DNA of 64,000 bases from Maribacter caenipelagi (GTDB taxonomy: Bacteria > Bacteroidota > Bacteroidia > Flavobacteriales > Flavobacteriaceae). The position numbers and the translations under genes are program-made. Below, in pieces: positions 46,991 through 56,104 of this stretch. The DNA lies in NCBI RefSeq assembly GCF_004364175.1, contig NZ_SNZW01000017.1, forward strand, positions 186,001 through 250,000, in the 5' to 3' direction. Each line of letters starts with the position of its first letter. Position 1 is the first letter of the stretch. The notes under the pieces were generated by a model that worked only from the letters and a program-made list of their open reading frames with translations, was not told the origin of the DNA and did no database searches.

Positions 46991-48133
46991 ATGCGTTATG
47001 TATCTTTAATATTCGCACTTTTATTCGGGATAACCTCCTATGCTCAAGTGACACAAGAAATCTTCGAATCTTTTAAACTTCAAGAACGAAGAGATGTACA
47101 TTACTATTTTCCTGAGAATATGGATGAAACCAAAAAGTACCCTTTGATCATTGTACTTGATGGTGAATATCTTTTTGAACAGGTAGTGGCAAATTCAAAA
47201 TTTTATAGTCGTTTTCATGGCATGCCACAAAGTATTATTGTAGGTATTAACCAAAGTGAAAATGATCTTAGATATGAAGATTGTGCCTTCGATAGAAATA
47301 GTGGTTTACCTTCAGAAAAAGGAAAAAGTTTTTATGAATTTATAGGAATGGAGCTAATACCCTACCTAGATCTAAATTATAGTACAGCGCCTTTTAAAAT
47401 GATTGTGGGGTATGATATTACAGCCAATTTCATGAACTACTGGTTGTTCAAAGACAATTCTATTTTTGATGGCTATGTGAGTATCTCACCAACTCTTGCT
47501 CCAGAAATGGAAAGCAGGGTACCTATGCGTTTAGGCACTTTTGAAAATCAAATCTTTTACCAGTTAATCGTTGAGGGTGAAGCTAGCAATGACAAGCAGC
47601 GAATTTTAGCTATGGATAAAGACTTAAAGGCTATCGATAAAGAGTCTTTGCATTATTTCTTTGATGAGTATACGAATGCAGATCACATATCTGTTGCTAC
47701 CTACGGCATAGGCAAAGCATTTGATAATATCTTCGGAATGTTCAAACCTATCAGTCCGAAGGAATATAAAACTCAAATTCTTACCAGCGAAGAGCCAGTT
47801 TATCACTATTTAGAAAACAAATACCAAGGTATTTCAGACATGTTCGGCTTTACTAAGCCTGTTGAACTAAATGACATTATGGCAATATATGCGGCATCTC
47901 GTAAGAAAGAAGATTTTGAGTCCCTAAAACCTTTATCTGACCTTTGTAAAAAAGAATACCCAGAGACGATGCTAGGTTTTTATTTTGAAGCTGAGTATTA
48001 CGAGCAACTTGGTGAGCCTAAGAAAGCACTAAAAACATTTGAAAAATCTTTTCAAATGAAAGAAATAGATTTTTTAACTAAAGAAATGGCCCTTGAAAAA
48101 ATGGATGCAATAAAAGCCGATTTCGGTTTTTAA
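46991..48133 (+). CDS. Alpha/beta-hydrolase esterase-fold protein lacking the serine nucleophile
   Basis: The 380-residue exported protein (signal peptide 1-18, ending YAQ) has an esterase-D-like (PF00756-type) domain at about 30-260: YPLIIVLDGEYLF, SIIVGINQSENDLRYEDCAF and a His in NADHISVATYG. At the nucleophile elbow, where the family has GxSxG, the sequence is VGYDITANF, with Asp142 in place of Ser. A C-terminal helical segment (about 325-375) looks TPR-like. It is probably not a normal serine esterase and may be a binding protein. Confidence 0.82.
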   Translation: MRYVSLIFALLFGITSYAQVTQEIFESFKLQERRDVHYYFPENMDETKKYPLIIVLDGEYLFEQVVANSKFYSRFHGMPQSIIVGINQSENDLRYEDCAFDRNSGLPSEKGKSFYEFIGMELIPYLDLNYSTAPFKMIVGYDITANFMNYWLFKDNSIFDGYVSISPTLAPEMESRVPMRLGTFENQIFYQLIVEGEASNDKQRILAMDKDLKAIDKESLHYFFDEYTNADHISVATYGIGKAFDNIFGMFKPISPKEYKTQILTSEEPVYHYLENKYQGISDMFGFTKPVELNDIMAIYAASRKKEDFESLKPLSDLCKKEYPETMLGFYFEAEYYEQLGEPKKALKTFEKSFQMKEIDFLTKEMALEKMDAIKADFGF

Positions 48134-48181
48134 AGAATATTAATAAACGGCTAGTCCCAAATTAGCCCAACCTACTTAATT

Positions 48182-48352
48182 ATGATTAAAATTGACGCAA
48201 TGTACTTCGTGTTCTCCGGAGTGCTCTTTACTTATTTTGGCTTAAAAGGAGAGTTCATTTTAGCCTATAACGGTATTGCCCTATTTATGGCGTGGGCATC
48301 ATTTTTCCTCGCCTTTAGTGCTATTAAAAAAGAGCGGTCCGGTGAAAATTAG
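48182..48352 (+). CDS. Small membrane protein, 56 residues
   Basis: An ATG at 48182 opens a frame that encodes MIKIDAMYFVFSGVLFTYFG, then a polar turn (LKGEFILAYNG), a second helix (IALFMAWASFFLAFSAI) and a basic end KKERSGEN. Two membrane helices with a positively charged end are plausible for an inner-membrane peptide. It lies between the esterase-fold gene and radA on the same strand. The function is unknown. Confidence 0.6.
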   Translation: MIKIDAMYFVFSGVLFTYFGLKGEFILAYNGIALFMAWASFFLAFSAIKKERSGEN

Positions 48353-48425
48353 CTTATAATTTCACTCTAAAATATAATCATTTCAAACTTCTTGCTACCT
48401 TTAGCATTTTCAATAAAAGCTAAAG

Positions 48426-49787
48426 ATGGCCAAAACTAAAACTGCATTTTTTTGTCAAAATTGTGGTACTCAATATGCCAAATGGGTAGGGCAATGTTCT
48501 GCCTGTAAACAATGGAACACCGTTGTTGAAGAGGTGGTGCAAAAAGAAGAGAAAGCAAGTTGGAAAACCCCCTCTCAAACATCAAAAAGAGTTTCTAAAC
48601 CTCTTTTGGTGAATGAAATCAGTATTGAAAAAGAAGTACGCCTAAATACTTTCGACCTCGAATTTAATAGAGTTCTTGGGGGTGGTCTAGTACCTGGTGC
48701 ACTAGTCCTGCTTGGTGGCGAACCTGGTGTGGGCAAAAGTACACTGCTGCTTCAAATAGCATTAAAATTACCTTATAAAACGCTATATGTTTCTGGTGAA
48801 GAAAGCCAAAAACAAATTAAAATGCGTGCCGATAGAATTCACCCGAACAGCCAAACCTGTTTTATTCTGACGGAAACGAAAACCCAAAACATTTTTAAAC
48901 AGATTGAAGCTACAGAACCCGATATTGTAGTTATCGACTCAATACAAACACTTCACTCTGACTATATCGAATCTGCAGCAGGTAGTATTTCGCAAATACG
49001 AGAATGTACTGCCGAGCTTATTAAATTTGCTAAAGAAACCAATACGCCTGTCATACTCATAGGGCACATTACCAAAGATGGATCTATTGCAGGTCCTAAA
49101 ATTCTAGAGCATATGGTCGATACCGTGCTACAGTTCGAGGGCGACCGTAATTATGTGTACCGTATTCTTAGATCGTTAAAAAATAGATTCGGTTCTACCG
49201 CAGAGCTTGGCATTTATGAAATGCAAGGCAGCGGGTTGCGTGAAGTCAACAACCCATCTGAAGTATTGATTTCTAAAAATGACGATGGACTAAGCGGTAC
49301 CGCAATCGCCTCGACAGTTGAAGGCATGCGCCCTTTACTCATAGAAATTCAAGCATTGGTCAGCACAGCTGTATACGGAACACCTCAACGTTCTACAACT
49401 GGCTACAATGCTAAAAGATTAAACATGTTATTGGCTGTATTGGAAAAACGCGCCGGCTTTAAACTTGGGGCTAAAGATGTATTCTTGAATATAACCGGTG
49501 GAATTTCGGTAGATGATCCCGCTATTGATTTGGCTGTAGTTGCAGCTATTTTATCAAGCAATGAAGATATACCTATTGATAAGGGTATTTGTTTTGCTGC
49601 GGAAGTAGGTCTAGCTGGTGAGATTAGACCTGTACAACGGGTAGAGCAGCGTATTCTTGAAGCCGAAAAACTAGGTTATGACACCATTATTATCTCAAAA
49701 AGTAATAAAATAGGTCTTAAATCAACCAAAATTAAAATCTTGATGGCTTCTAAAATTGAAGAAGTTGTTGGTAATTTATTTAACTAA
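48426..49787 (+). CDS. radA: DNA repair protein RadA (Sms)
   Basis: RadA is a DnaB-like helicase that extends recombination intermediates. The 453-residue protein has the C4 zinc finger CQNCGTQYAKWVGQCSACKQWNT (in part), Walker A GGEPGVGKSTLLLQ, the RadA signature SLKNRFGSTAELGIYEM and the C-terminal Lon-like domain (from about 290). The length and order are standard. Its stop overlaps by 4 bases the end of a small gene on the other strand. Confidence 0.97.
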   Translation: MAKTKTAFFCQNCGTQYAKWVGQCSACKQWNTVVEEVVQKEEKASWKTPSQTSKRVSKPLLVNEISIEKEVRLNTFDLEFNRVLGGGLVPGALVLLGGEPGVGKSTLLLQIALKLPYKTLYVSGEESQKQIKMRADRIHPNSQTCFILTETKTQNIFKQIEATEPDIVVIDSIQTLHSDYIESAAGSISQIRECTAELIKFAKETNTPVILIGHITKDGSIAGPKILEHMVDTVLQFEGDRNYVYRILRSLKNRFGSTAELGIYEMQGSGLREVNNPSEVLISKNDDGLSGTAIASTVEGMRPLLIEIQALVSTAVYGTPQRSTTGYNAKRLNMLLAVLEKRAGFKLGAKDVFLNITGGISVDDPAIDLAVVAAILSSNEDIPIDKGICFAAEVGLAGEIRPVQRVEQRILEAEKLGYDTIIISKSNKIGLKSTKIKILMASKIEEVVGNLFN

Positions 49788-49891
49788 CGCTTATCTCTCA
49801 TTATTCTAGCCAACACCATAATCACTATTATTACCACTAAAATGAGGACTATTTGTCCGAATCCGACTTTTAACAAAATAAGGCTTCCCAT
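49784..49891 (-). CDS. Small membrane protein, 35 residues
   Basis: The ATG at 49891 lies one base after the stop of the aldo/keto reductase gene and encodes MGSLILLKVGFGQIVLILVV, more hydrophobic residues and the basic end RIMRDKR. The form (short N-terminus, one helix, then charged residues) recalls TatA-like small proteins, but it lacks the Phe-Gly hinge and amphipathic helix, so I do not call it TatA. It overlaps the radA stop by 4 bases. Confidence 0.45.
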   Translation of the reverse strand: MGSLILLKVGFGQIVLILVVIIVIMVLARIMRDKR

Positions 49892-49892
49892 A

Positions 49893-50933
49893 TTATGGTG
49901 CTGGGTTTGGTATTGAATTATGAATGGCTTCAATTTTTTCGATAATATTATCAGACAAATCAACATCTATACTGCCAATATTTTCTTCTAATTGCCTTAT
50001 GCTAGTAGCACCGATTATAGTACTAGTTACAAAAGGTCTTGTATTTACAAATGCCAATGCCATTTGCGCAAGTGTTAAACCATTGGCTTGTGCCAATTCA
50101 TAATATCTTTTTGTCGCCTCAACAGCAGTATCGCCAATATATCTATTATACTGCGGAAACAAGCTTAACCTAGAGCCCTCTGGCATTCTATCTCCTAAAT
50201 ACTTTCCACTTAATGCTCCAAAACCCATTGGAGAGTATGCTAACAAACCTACCTGCTCACGCATAGAAATTTCTGCCATGCCAACTTCAAACAATCTGTT
50301 CAATAAACTATATGGATTCTGAACAGTTATTGTTCTTGGTAATGTTCCATGAACTTTACTTTCTTCTAAAAAGCGCATGGTACCCCAAGGTGTCTCATTA
50401 GAAATACCCACATGTTTAATTTTACCCTCGCGTATTAAATCACGTAAGGTTTCTAAAACTTGATGAATATTATCTTCCCAATGATCAGCTATATCATGTT
50501 TATATCCTCTTTGACCAAAATAATTAGTACTTCTATCTGGCCAATGCAGTTGATACAAATCGATATAATCTGTTTGCAAACGCTGTAAACTTCCCTCTAC
50601 AGCTTCAATAATAGATTCTCTAGTAAAACCGCTAGTACGAATAAACTTCGTCATATCGGCTTTCCCAGCAATTTTAGAAGCCAAAACGATATCTTCTCTA
50701 TTACCGTTTTTCTTAAACCAATTACCTATAATTTTTTCAGTAGCGGCATATCTATCTTTATGTGCAGGAACAGGATACAATTCAGCAGTATCTAAAAAAT
50801 TAACACCTTTATCTATAGCATAATTGATTTGCTCATGACCTTCTTCTTCGGTATTTTGATTGCCCCAGGTCATTGTACCCAAACATATTTTACTTACTTC
50901 AATATCGGTATGTGGTAAATTGGTATAGATCAT
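49893..50933 (-). CDS. NADP(H)-dependent aldo/keto reductase (Tas-like)
   Basis: The ATG at 50933 gives 346 residues, the length of E. coli Tas; a TTG at 50951 would add six residues. The AKR tetrad is visible: Asp and Tyr in FLDTAELYP, Lys in VLASKIAG and His in LYQLHWPDR. NADPH-binding blocks near the C-terminus (TSTIIGATSIRQLEENI) are intact. It reduces a carbonyl substrate that cannot be named from sequence. Confidence 0.9.
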   Translation of the reverse strand: MIYTNLPHTDIEVSKICLGTMTWGNQNTEEEGHEQINYAIDKGVNFLDTAELYPVPAHKDRYAATEKIIGNWFKKNGNREDIVLASKIAGKADMTKFIRTSGFTRESIIEAVEGSLQRLQTDYIDLYQLHWPDRSTNYFGQRGYKHDIADHWEDNIHQVLETLRDLIREGKIKHVGISNETPWGTMRFLEESKVHGTLPRTITVQNPYSLLNRLFEVGMAEISMREQVGLLAYSPMGFGALSGKYLGDRMPEGSRLSLFPQYNRYIGDTAVEATKRYYELAQANGLTLAQMALAFVNTRPFVTSTIIGATSIRQLEENIGSIDVDLSDNIIEKIEAIHNSIPNPAP

Positions 50934-51002
50934 TCTACTTAAAATTTGCAATATTAAAACGCAAAACTACTAAATATAATTAGTGCACTTGTATCCATTT
51001 CG

Positions 51003-51767
51003 TTAACTCTCTACCTCTATTAAAATAGGGCAATGATCACTGTGCTTTGCTTCTGATAAAATTACAGACCTCGACAGCCTGTCTTTCAAGGTAGAAGCTA
51101 CCATAGCATAGTCTAAACGCCATCCCTTATTGTTATTTCTGGCATTGGCTCTATAACTCCACCATGTATAATTATCCGGTTCAGAATTAAACTCCCTAAA
51201 ACTATCTATGAATCCGCTTTTCATGAAATCTCCTATCCATTCCCTTTCTACAGGTAAAAATCCCGATACGTTTTTTAATCCTACAGGATTATGAATATCT
51301 ATAGCTTCATGACAAATATTATAATCTCCAAGAACTATTAAATTCGGATTCGTCTTTTTAAGCTTTTCAGTATACTCTTGAAAATCTGCCATATACGTAA
51401 GCTTAAAATCTAAACGCTGCATATTTGTACCGGAAGGTAAATACATACTCATGATAGATATATCTCCAAAATCTGCGCGTATATTTCTTCCCTCGAAATC
51501 CATATAATCGATCCCAGTTCCAAAAACAACAGCATCTGGCTCGGTCTTAGAAAGTATAGCGACACCACTATAGCCCTTCTTTTGAGCGCTATACCAATAA
51601 TTATACTTGTAACCCGCTTCTTCAAACAATGTAAGATCTAATTGATCCTCGTTAGCCTTAATTTCTTGTAGACAAACAACGTCTGGTGAAACCGTACCTA
51701 ACCATTCTAAAAAACCCTTTCTTAGCGCTGCCCTAATTCCATTTACATTATAAGATATGACCTTCAT
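51003..51767 (-). CDS. xth: Exodeoxyribonuclease III
   Basis: This 254-residue AP endonuclease/exonuclease III has MKVISYNVNGIRAALRKGFLEWL, the catalytic Glu in VVCLQEIKA, GYSGVAILSK, the Asp/Asn pair in IVLGDYNICHEAIDI and the final His motif AKHSDHCPILIEV. The length is normal. It repairs abasic sites. It is a single gene, divergent from the DUF3575 gene. Confidence 0.95.
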   Translation of the reverse strand: MKVISYNVNGIRAALRKGFLEWLGTVSPDVVCLQEIKANEDQLDLTLFEEAGYKYNYWYSAQKKGYSGVAILSKTEPDAVVFGTGIDYMDFEGRNIRADFGDISIMSMYLPSGTNMQRLDFKLTYMADFQEYTEKLKKTNPNLIVLGDYNICHEAIDIHNPVGLKNVSGFLPVEREWIGDFMKSGFIDSFREFNSEPDNYTWWSYRANARNNNKGWRLDYAMVASTLKDRLSRSVILSEAKHSDHCPILIEVES

Positions 51768-51882
51768 CTATATTCATTTTGGCTTAAAAATAAAAAAGAG
51801 TTGAAGATTAAAGGTGCATACTTTCTATTAAAATCATAATTTCACAGCTTTAAAAAAATATTTGCATTTTAAAACGCATCTC

Positions 51883-52404
51883 ATGAACAAGTTTATTTTT
51901 TCAGCTCTTTTAATATTCATTACAACTTCTTCTTTTTCGCAAGCCTATTATAACGATGAAAACAGCCATGAAGTGAAATTGAACATTGGTCAATTTTTGG
52001 TAACCACTACTGTTGAATTTGGGTATGAATATTACATAAACGAAGATACCAGTATTGGGGGCACACTATATTTTGATGGAAAATCTACAGATTACAACGG
52101 TAATTTTGGAATAGGACCTAACCTGAGGGCTTACTTTGGCTACGGACCAAAAAGTGGGCTTTTTGCTGAAGTTTTCGGACTTTATTATACCGGTGAAGAT
52201 GATGAGGACACTGCAAACTTAGGTAATAGAAATTACGATTACTCTACTATAGCACTTGGTCTTGGCGGCGGATATAAATGGGCAACTAGAAGTCAAAAAT
52301 TTACCATTGAATTAAATGGCGGACTGGGCAGAAACATTAATCCAGAAGATTTTCAAGATGACTTTATGTTCAGAGCCGGTTTATCTTTAGGTTATCGCTT
52401 TTAA
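51883..52404 (+). CDS. Outer-membrane beta-barrel protein (DUF3575-like)
   Basis: I use the ATG at 51883, which opens a signal peptide (MNKFIFSALLIFITTSSFSQ) and gives 173 residues; a TTG at 51862 would add seven. The mature protein is a small 8-strand barrel with alternating hydrophobic residues and the terminal aromatic LSLGYRF recognised by the BAM machinery. It lies 26 bases upstream of a TonB-dependent receptor and may be part of the same uptake unit. Confidence 0.82.
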   Translation: MNKFIFSALLIFITTSSFSQAYYNDENSHEVKLNIGQFLVTTTVEFGYEYYINEDTSIGGTLYFDGKSTDYNGNFGIGPNLRAYFGYGPKSGLFAEVFGLYYTGEDDEDTANLGNRNYDYSTIALGLGGGYKWATRSQKFTIELNGGLGRNINPEDFQDDFMFRAGLSLGYRF

Positions 52405-52430
52405 TAGGTATTTTTGAGGTTTAACCACCT

Positions 52431-54521
52431 ATGAAAAGAATATTTCAACTATTACTAATAATATCATTTACTACGTTAAACCTTTCTGCGCAAAATACTG
52501 TCAAAAATGATAGTGTAACCCAATTGAACGAAGTTATTGTTGTAGATACGCTAACCGCTAAAAAGGCTATTGGCATTATACCTTCGCAAACTATTGGTGC
52601 TACTACGTTTGCCAATTATAGTCCCGTAGATTTTATAAGCTCCATTAATCAAGTTTCCGGTCTTTATGCTTTATCTGGAGCGCTGAATACCAACAGAATT
52701 ACTATTAGGGGTGTTGGTTCTAGAACATTATACGGTACAGACAAGCTAAGACTTTACTACAACAACATTCCCATTACAAACGGAACAGGTTCGTCAACCA
52801 TAGAAGCTTTTGATCTTGAAAACCTTACTTCAATTGAAGTAATTAAAGGACCTAAAGGAACAGGATTTGGAACTAATTTGGGTGGAGTAATTATTTTAAA
52901 CACGAAACAAACAAGCAACCAACCTACCAAGTTTACCAATAATACTACGATAGGTTCTTACGGACTATTTAAAAACAGTTTAGGATTTACACATTCACAA
53001 AAAGATTTTTATATGACCTTTCAATATGGTCATATGGAAATAGATGGATACCGTGAAAACAATAGATTTGAACGTGACGGATTTCTTCTTAACACTATTT
53101 TTAAACTTTCAGATAAAAGTGAAATCGGACTTCTGGTAAATCATATTGATTACTCGGCTCAAATCGCCAGCTCCATAAGTCAAGAAGATTTTGATGAAGA
53201 CCCAACACAAGCTGCCTTTACTTGGAGATCATCCAAAGGATACGAAGACAACAACTATAGCCTAATAGGACTTTCTCATACCTATTATGCAAATTCTAAA
53301 CTTAAAAACACCACTAGTCTATTCTACACCTATTTAGATCATTATGAACCTGCACCATTTAATATTTTAGATGAATACACTAATGGTTATGGTTTTAGAA
53401 CATTGTTCTCTGGCAATCTTGCTATTTCAGATAATACGCTAGCCTACACTTTTGGCGGCGAACTTTATAAAGATGAATATTCTTGGGGAACATTTGATAA
53501 TCTATATCAAGAAAATAATGGTAATGGAAGCCTACAAGGTGAGAGGCTTTCTCAAAATAAAGAATTTCGAAATCAAATCAATGGTTACGCCACAGCATCG
53601 TATTCATTTACGAACAAGTTTACCGCTCAATTAGGATTAAACATTAATAAAACTAAATATGATTTTAGAGATCTTTTCAACTCTGGTGCAACAAGCACGA
53701 GTGCTTTTAGGGATTTTAAAACTTTATTCTTGCCAAGTTTAGATGTAAACTATGCTATTACACGAACGAATCAACTTTATGCGAATGTAAGCCGCGGATT
53801 TTCAAACCCTGGTTTAGAAGAAACGCTAACACCTGACGGAATCATAAATCCTGATATTGTTCAAGAGACTGGCACAAACTACGAAATTGGTATTAAACAT
53901 CAAAGCAAAGACAATAGACTAAAATTAGAAGTCGCTACTTATATCATGCCGATTAAAAATCTACTTGTTGCCAAACGTGTTGGCGACAACCAGTATATTG
54001 GGCGTAATGCAGGTAAGACAAAACATCAAGGTATTGATCTAGATTGGAGCTATCGCTTTAACTTAACCAATAAAATAACAATTTCACCATTTATAAGTTA
54101 CACCTACAGCAACCATAAATTTGTTGATTTCACAGATGAGGAAGTTGATGAGGATTACTCTGAAAATGCTTTAACAGGTGTACCTAAAAACAAAGTAAAT
54201 TCAGGAATTCAAACCAATTTTGGAAACGGGCTATTTGTCAATTTAACCCATCAATATGTAGATGAAATACCTTTAACAGATGCGAATTCACTTTATAGCG
54301 ACTCTTTTAATTTACTAAACATTAAAACAGGTTACAAAAATCAAATCACGGAAAAACTACGTGTAGGTTTAGATTTTGGTATCAACAACCTAACAAATAA
54401 AAAGTACGCGCAGTCTGTACTAATAAACGCTACCGGATTTGGAGGAAATGCTCCAAGGTATTTCTACCCTGGGAACACTATTAATTATTTTGGTGGTGTA
54501 AAGTTGACTTACACTCTTTAA
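52431..54521 (+). CDS. TonB-dependent receptor, FecA/siderophore-like
   Basis: This 696-residue receptor has no CarboxypepD_reg domain. After the signal peptide (1-20) comes a TonB-box-like LNEVIVVDTLTAKKA, a plug (about 45-165, with RITIRGVGSRTLYGTDKLRLYY and TSIEVIKGPKGTGFGTNLGG) and a barrel ending in an aromatic-poor KLTYTL. The compact size and plug resemble FecA-type iron or cofactor receptors. It follows the DUF3575 gene in the same direction, and its stop is one base from the end of glyS on the other strand. Confidence 0.9.
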   Translation: MKRIFQLLLIISFTTLNLSAQNTVKNDSVTQLNEVIVVDTLTAKKAIGIIPSQTIGATTFANYSPVDFISSINQVSGLYALSGALNTNRITIRGVGSRTLYGTDKLRLYYNNIPITNGTGSSTIEAFDLENLTSIEVIKGPKGTGFGTNLGGVIILNTKQTSNQPTKFTNNTTIGSYGLFKNSLGFTHSQKDFYMTFQYGHMEIDGYRENNRFERDGFLLNTIFKLSDKSEIGLLVNHIDYSAQIASSISQEDFDEDPTQAAFTWRSSKGYEDNNYSLIGLSHTYYANSKLKNTTSLFYTYLDHYEPAPFNILDEYTNGYGFRTLFSGNLAISDNTLAYTFGGELYKDEYSWGTFDNLYQENNGNGSLQGERLSQNKEFRNQINGYATASYSFTNKFTAQLGLNINKTKYDFRDLFNSGATSTSAFRDFKTLFLPSLDVNYAITRTNQLYANVSRGFSNPGLEETLTPDGIINPDIVQETGTNYEIGIKHQSKDNRLKLEVATYIMPIKNLLVAKRVGDNQYIGRNAGKTKHQGIDLDWSYRFNLTNKITISPFISYTYSNHKFVDFTDEEVDEDYSENALTGVPKNKVNSGIQTNFGNGLFVNLTHQYVDEIPLTDANSLYSDSFNLLNIKTGYKNQITEKLRVGLDFGINNLTNKKYAQSVLINATGFGGNAPRYFYPGNTINYFGGVKLTYTL

Positions 54522-54522
54522 T

Positions 54523-56067
54523 TTATTCCATTTTCTTCAACCATGTTTTCATATCGACTGCATCATGTATAATACCGTTCAGTGCAGATATAGCAACACG
54601 TTCTTGCTCCATAGAATCTCTATGTCTAATGGTAACCGTTTGGTCTTCCAACGATTGGTGGTCAACAGTAATACAGAAAGGAGTACCATTGGCATCTTGT
54701 CTTCTATAGCGTCTACCTACAGCATCTTTCTCATCATAAATAACATTAAAATCCCATTTAAGATCATCTATAATTTGGTGAGCAATTTCTGGTAAACCAT
54801 CCTTTTTAAGTAAAGGTAAAATAGCAGCTTTCACCGGTGCCAAGACAGCTGGTAATTTAAGAACCGTTCTGGTCGTATTGTTCTCCAATTCTTCCTCTTT
54901 AAGTGAATTAGAGAATACTGCCAAGAACATTCTATCCAAACCAATAGAAGTTTCTAATACATAAGGCACATAGTTCTTATTTACTTCATGATCAAAATAC
55001 TGTAATTTCTTACCAGAGAATTTCTCATGACTGCTTAAATCAAAATCGGTACGAGAATGAATTCCTTCTAATTCTTTAAATCCGAATGGAAAACGAAATT
55101 CAATATCTGATGCCGCATCTGCGTAATGTGCTAATTTCTCATGATCATGAAAACGATAGTTCTCTTGACCTAAACCAAGTGACAAGTGCCACTTCATTCT
55201 TTTTTCTTTCCAAACCTCATACCACTCTTTCTGCGTACCTGGTTGAATAAAGAATTGCATCTCCATTTGTTCGAACTCACGCATTCTAAAAATAAACTGT
55301 CTTGCAACAATTTCATTTCTAAAAGCCTTACCGGTCTGTGCTATACCGAAAGGAAGCTTCATACGACCAGATTTCTGAACGTTCAAAAAGTTTACAAAAA
55401 TACCCTGGGCAGTTTCTGGTCTAAGAAATAGATCCATTGCAGTTTCTGCATTGGCACCTAACTTTGTACCAAACATTAAATTAAACTGCTTTACCTCTGT
55501 CCAATTCTTAGAACCTGACATAGGGCAAGCGATATCTAATTCTTCTATTAACGCTTTTACATCGGCTAAATCTTCATTCTGTAAAGATTTTCCTAATCTG
55601 CTTAAAATAGTTTTACCTTGTTCCTGATAATCAACTACACGCTGATTTGTCTGTAAAAACTGTTCTTTATCAAAAGCATCTCCAAAACGCTTAGCAGCTT
55701 TGTTGACCTCTTTTTCAATTTTAGCATCAATTTTAGCAACATAGTCTTCTACTAAAACATCTGCTCTATATCTTTTTTTAGAATCTTTATTATCTATTAA
55801 GGGATCATTGAACGCATCTATATGCCCAGAAGCCTTCCAAGTTAGTGGATGCATGAAAATTGCAGCATCTAACCCAACGATATTATCATTGAGCTGCACC
55901 ATCGCTTTCCACCAATAGTCGCGTATATTCTTTTTAAGTTCAACACCATTTTGACCGTAATCATAAATAGCACTTAAACCATCATAAATTTCACTAGATT
56001 GAAATACATATCCGTATTCCTTTGCGTGAGAAATTACACGCTTAAAATCATCTTCTTGCTTTGCCAT
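54523..56067 (-). CDS. glyS: Glycyl-tRNA synthetase (alpha2 type)
   Basis: This class II synthetase charges tRNA-Gly. The ATG at 56067 gives 514 residues (MAKQEDDFKRVISHAKEYGY); an upstream start at 56085 would lie inside the promoter. It has motif 1, motif 2 (FRNEIVARQFIFRMREFEQMEMQ, in part), ETSIGLDRMFLAV (motif 3) and the C-terminal anticodon domain with FCITVDHQSLEDQTVTIRHRD. It is the single-chain homodimer type, as usual in Bacteroidota. Confidence 0.97.
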   Translation of the reverse strand: MAKQEDDFKRVISHAKEYGYVFQSSEIYDGLSAIYDYGQNGVELKKNIRDYWWKAMVQLNDNIVGLDAAIFMHPLTWKASGHIDAFNDPLIDNKDSKKRYRADVLVEDYVAKIDAKIEKEVNKAAKRFGDAFDKEQFLQTNQRVVDYQEQGKTILSRLGKSLQNEDLADVKALIEELDIACPMSGSKNWTEVKQFNLMFGTKLGANAETAMDLFLRPETAQGIFVNFLNVQKSGRMKLPFGIAQTGKAFRNEIVARQFIFRMREFEQMEMQFFIQPGTQKEWYEVWKEKRMKWHLSLGLGQENYRFHDHEKLAHYADAASDIEFRFPFGFKELEGIHSRTDFDLSSHEKFSGKKLQYFDHEVNKNYVPYVLETSIGLDRMFLAVFSNSLKEEELENNTTRTVLKLPAVLAPVKAAILPLLKKDGLPEIAHQIIDDLKWDFNVIYDEKDAVGRRYRRQDANGTPFCITVDHQSLEDQTVTIRHRDSMEQERVAISALNGIIHDAVDMKTWLKKME

Positions 56068-56071
56068 GTGG

Positions 56072-56079
56072 CAAAAATA
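56072..56079 (-). promoter_or_regulatory. -7 box immediately before glyS
   Basis: On the minus strand TATTTTTG-CCAC-ATG: the box ends four bases before the start codon, so the glyS mRNA may be leaderless. TTTTGGGCTA lies just upstream. Confidence 0.5.
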
Positions 56080-56104
56080 GAACAATAGCCCAAAAAAATA
56101 ATAA

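Noticed and set aside
48149-48167. Possible terminator GGCTA...TAGCC after the esterase-fold gene
   Set aside because: Only a 5-bp stem and no T run. Not convincing as a terminator.
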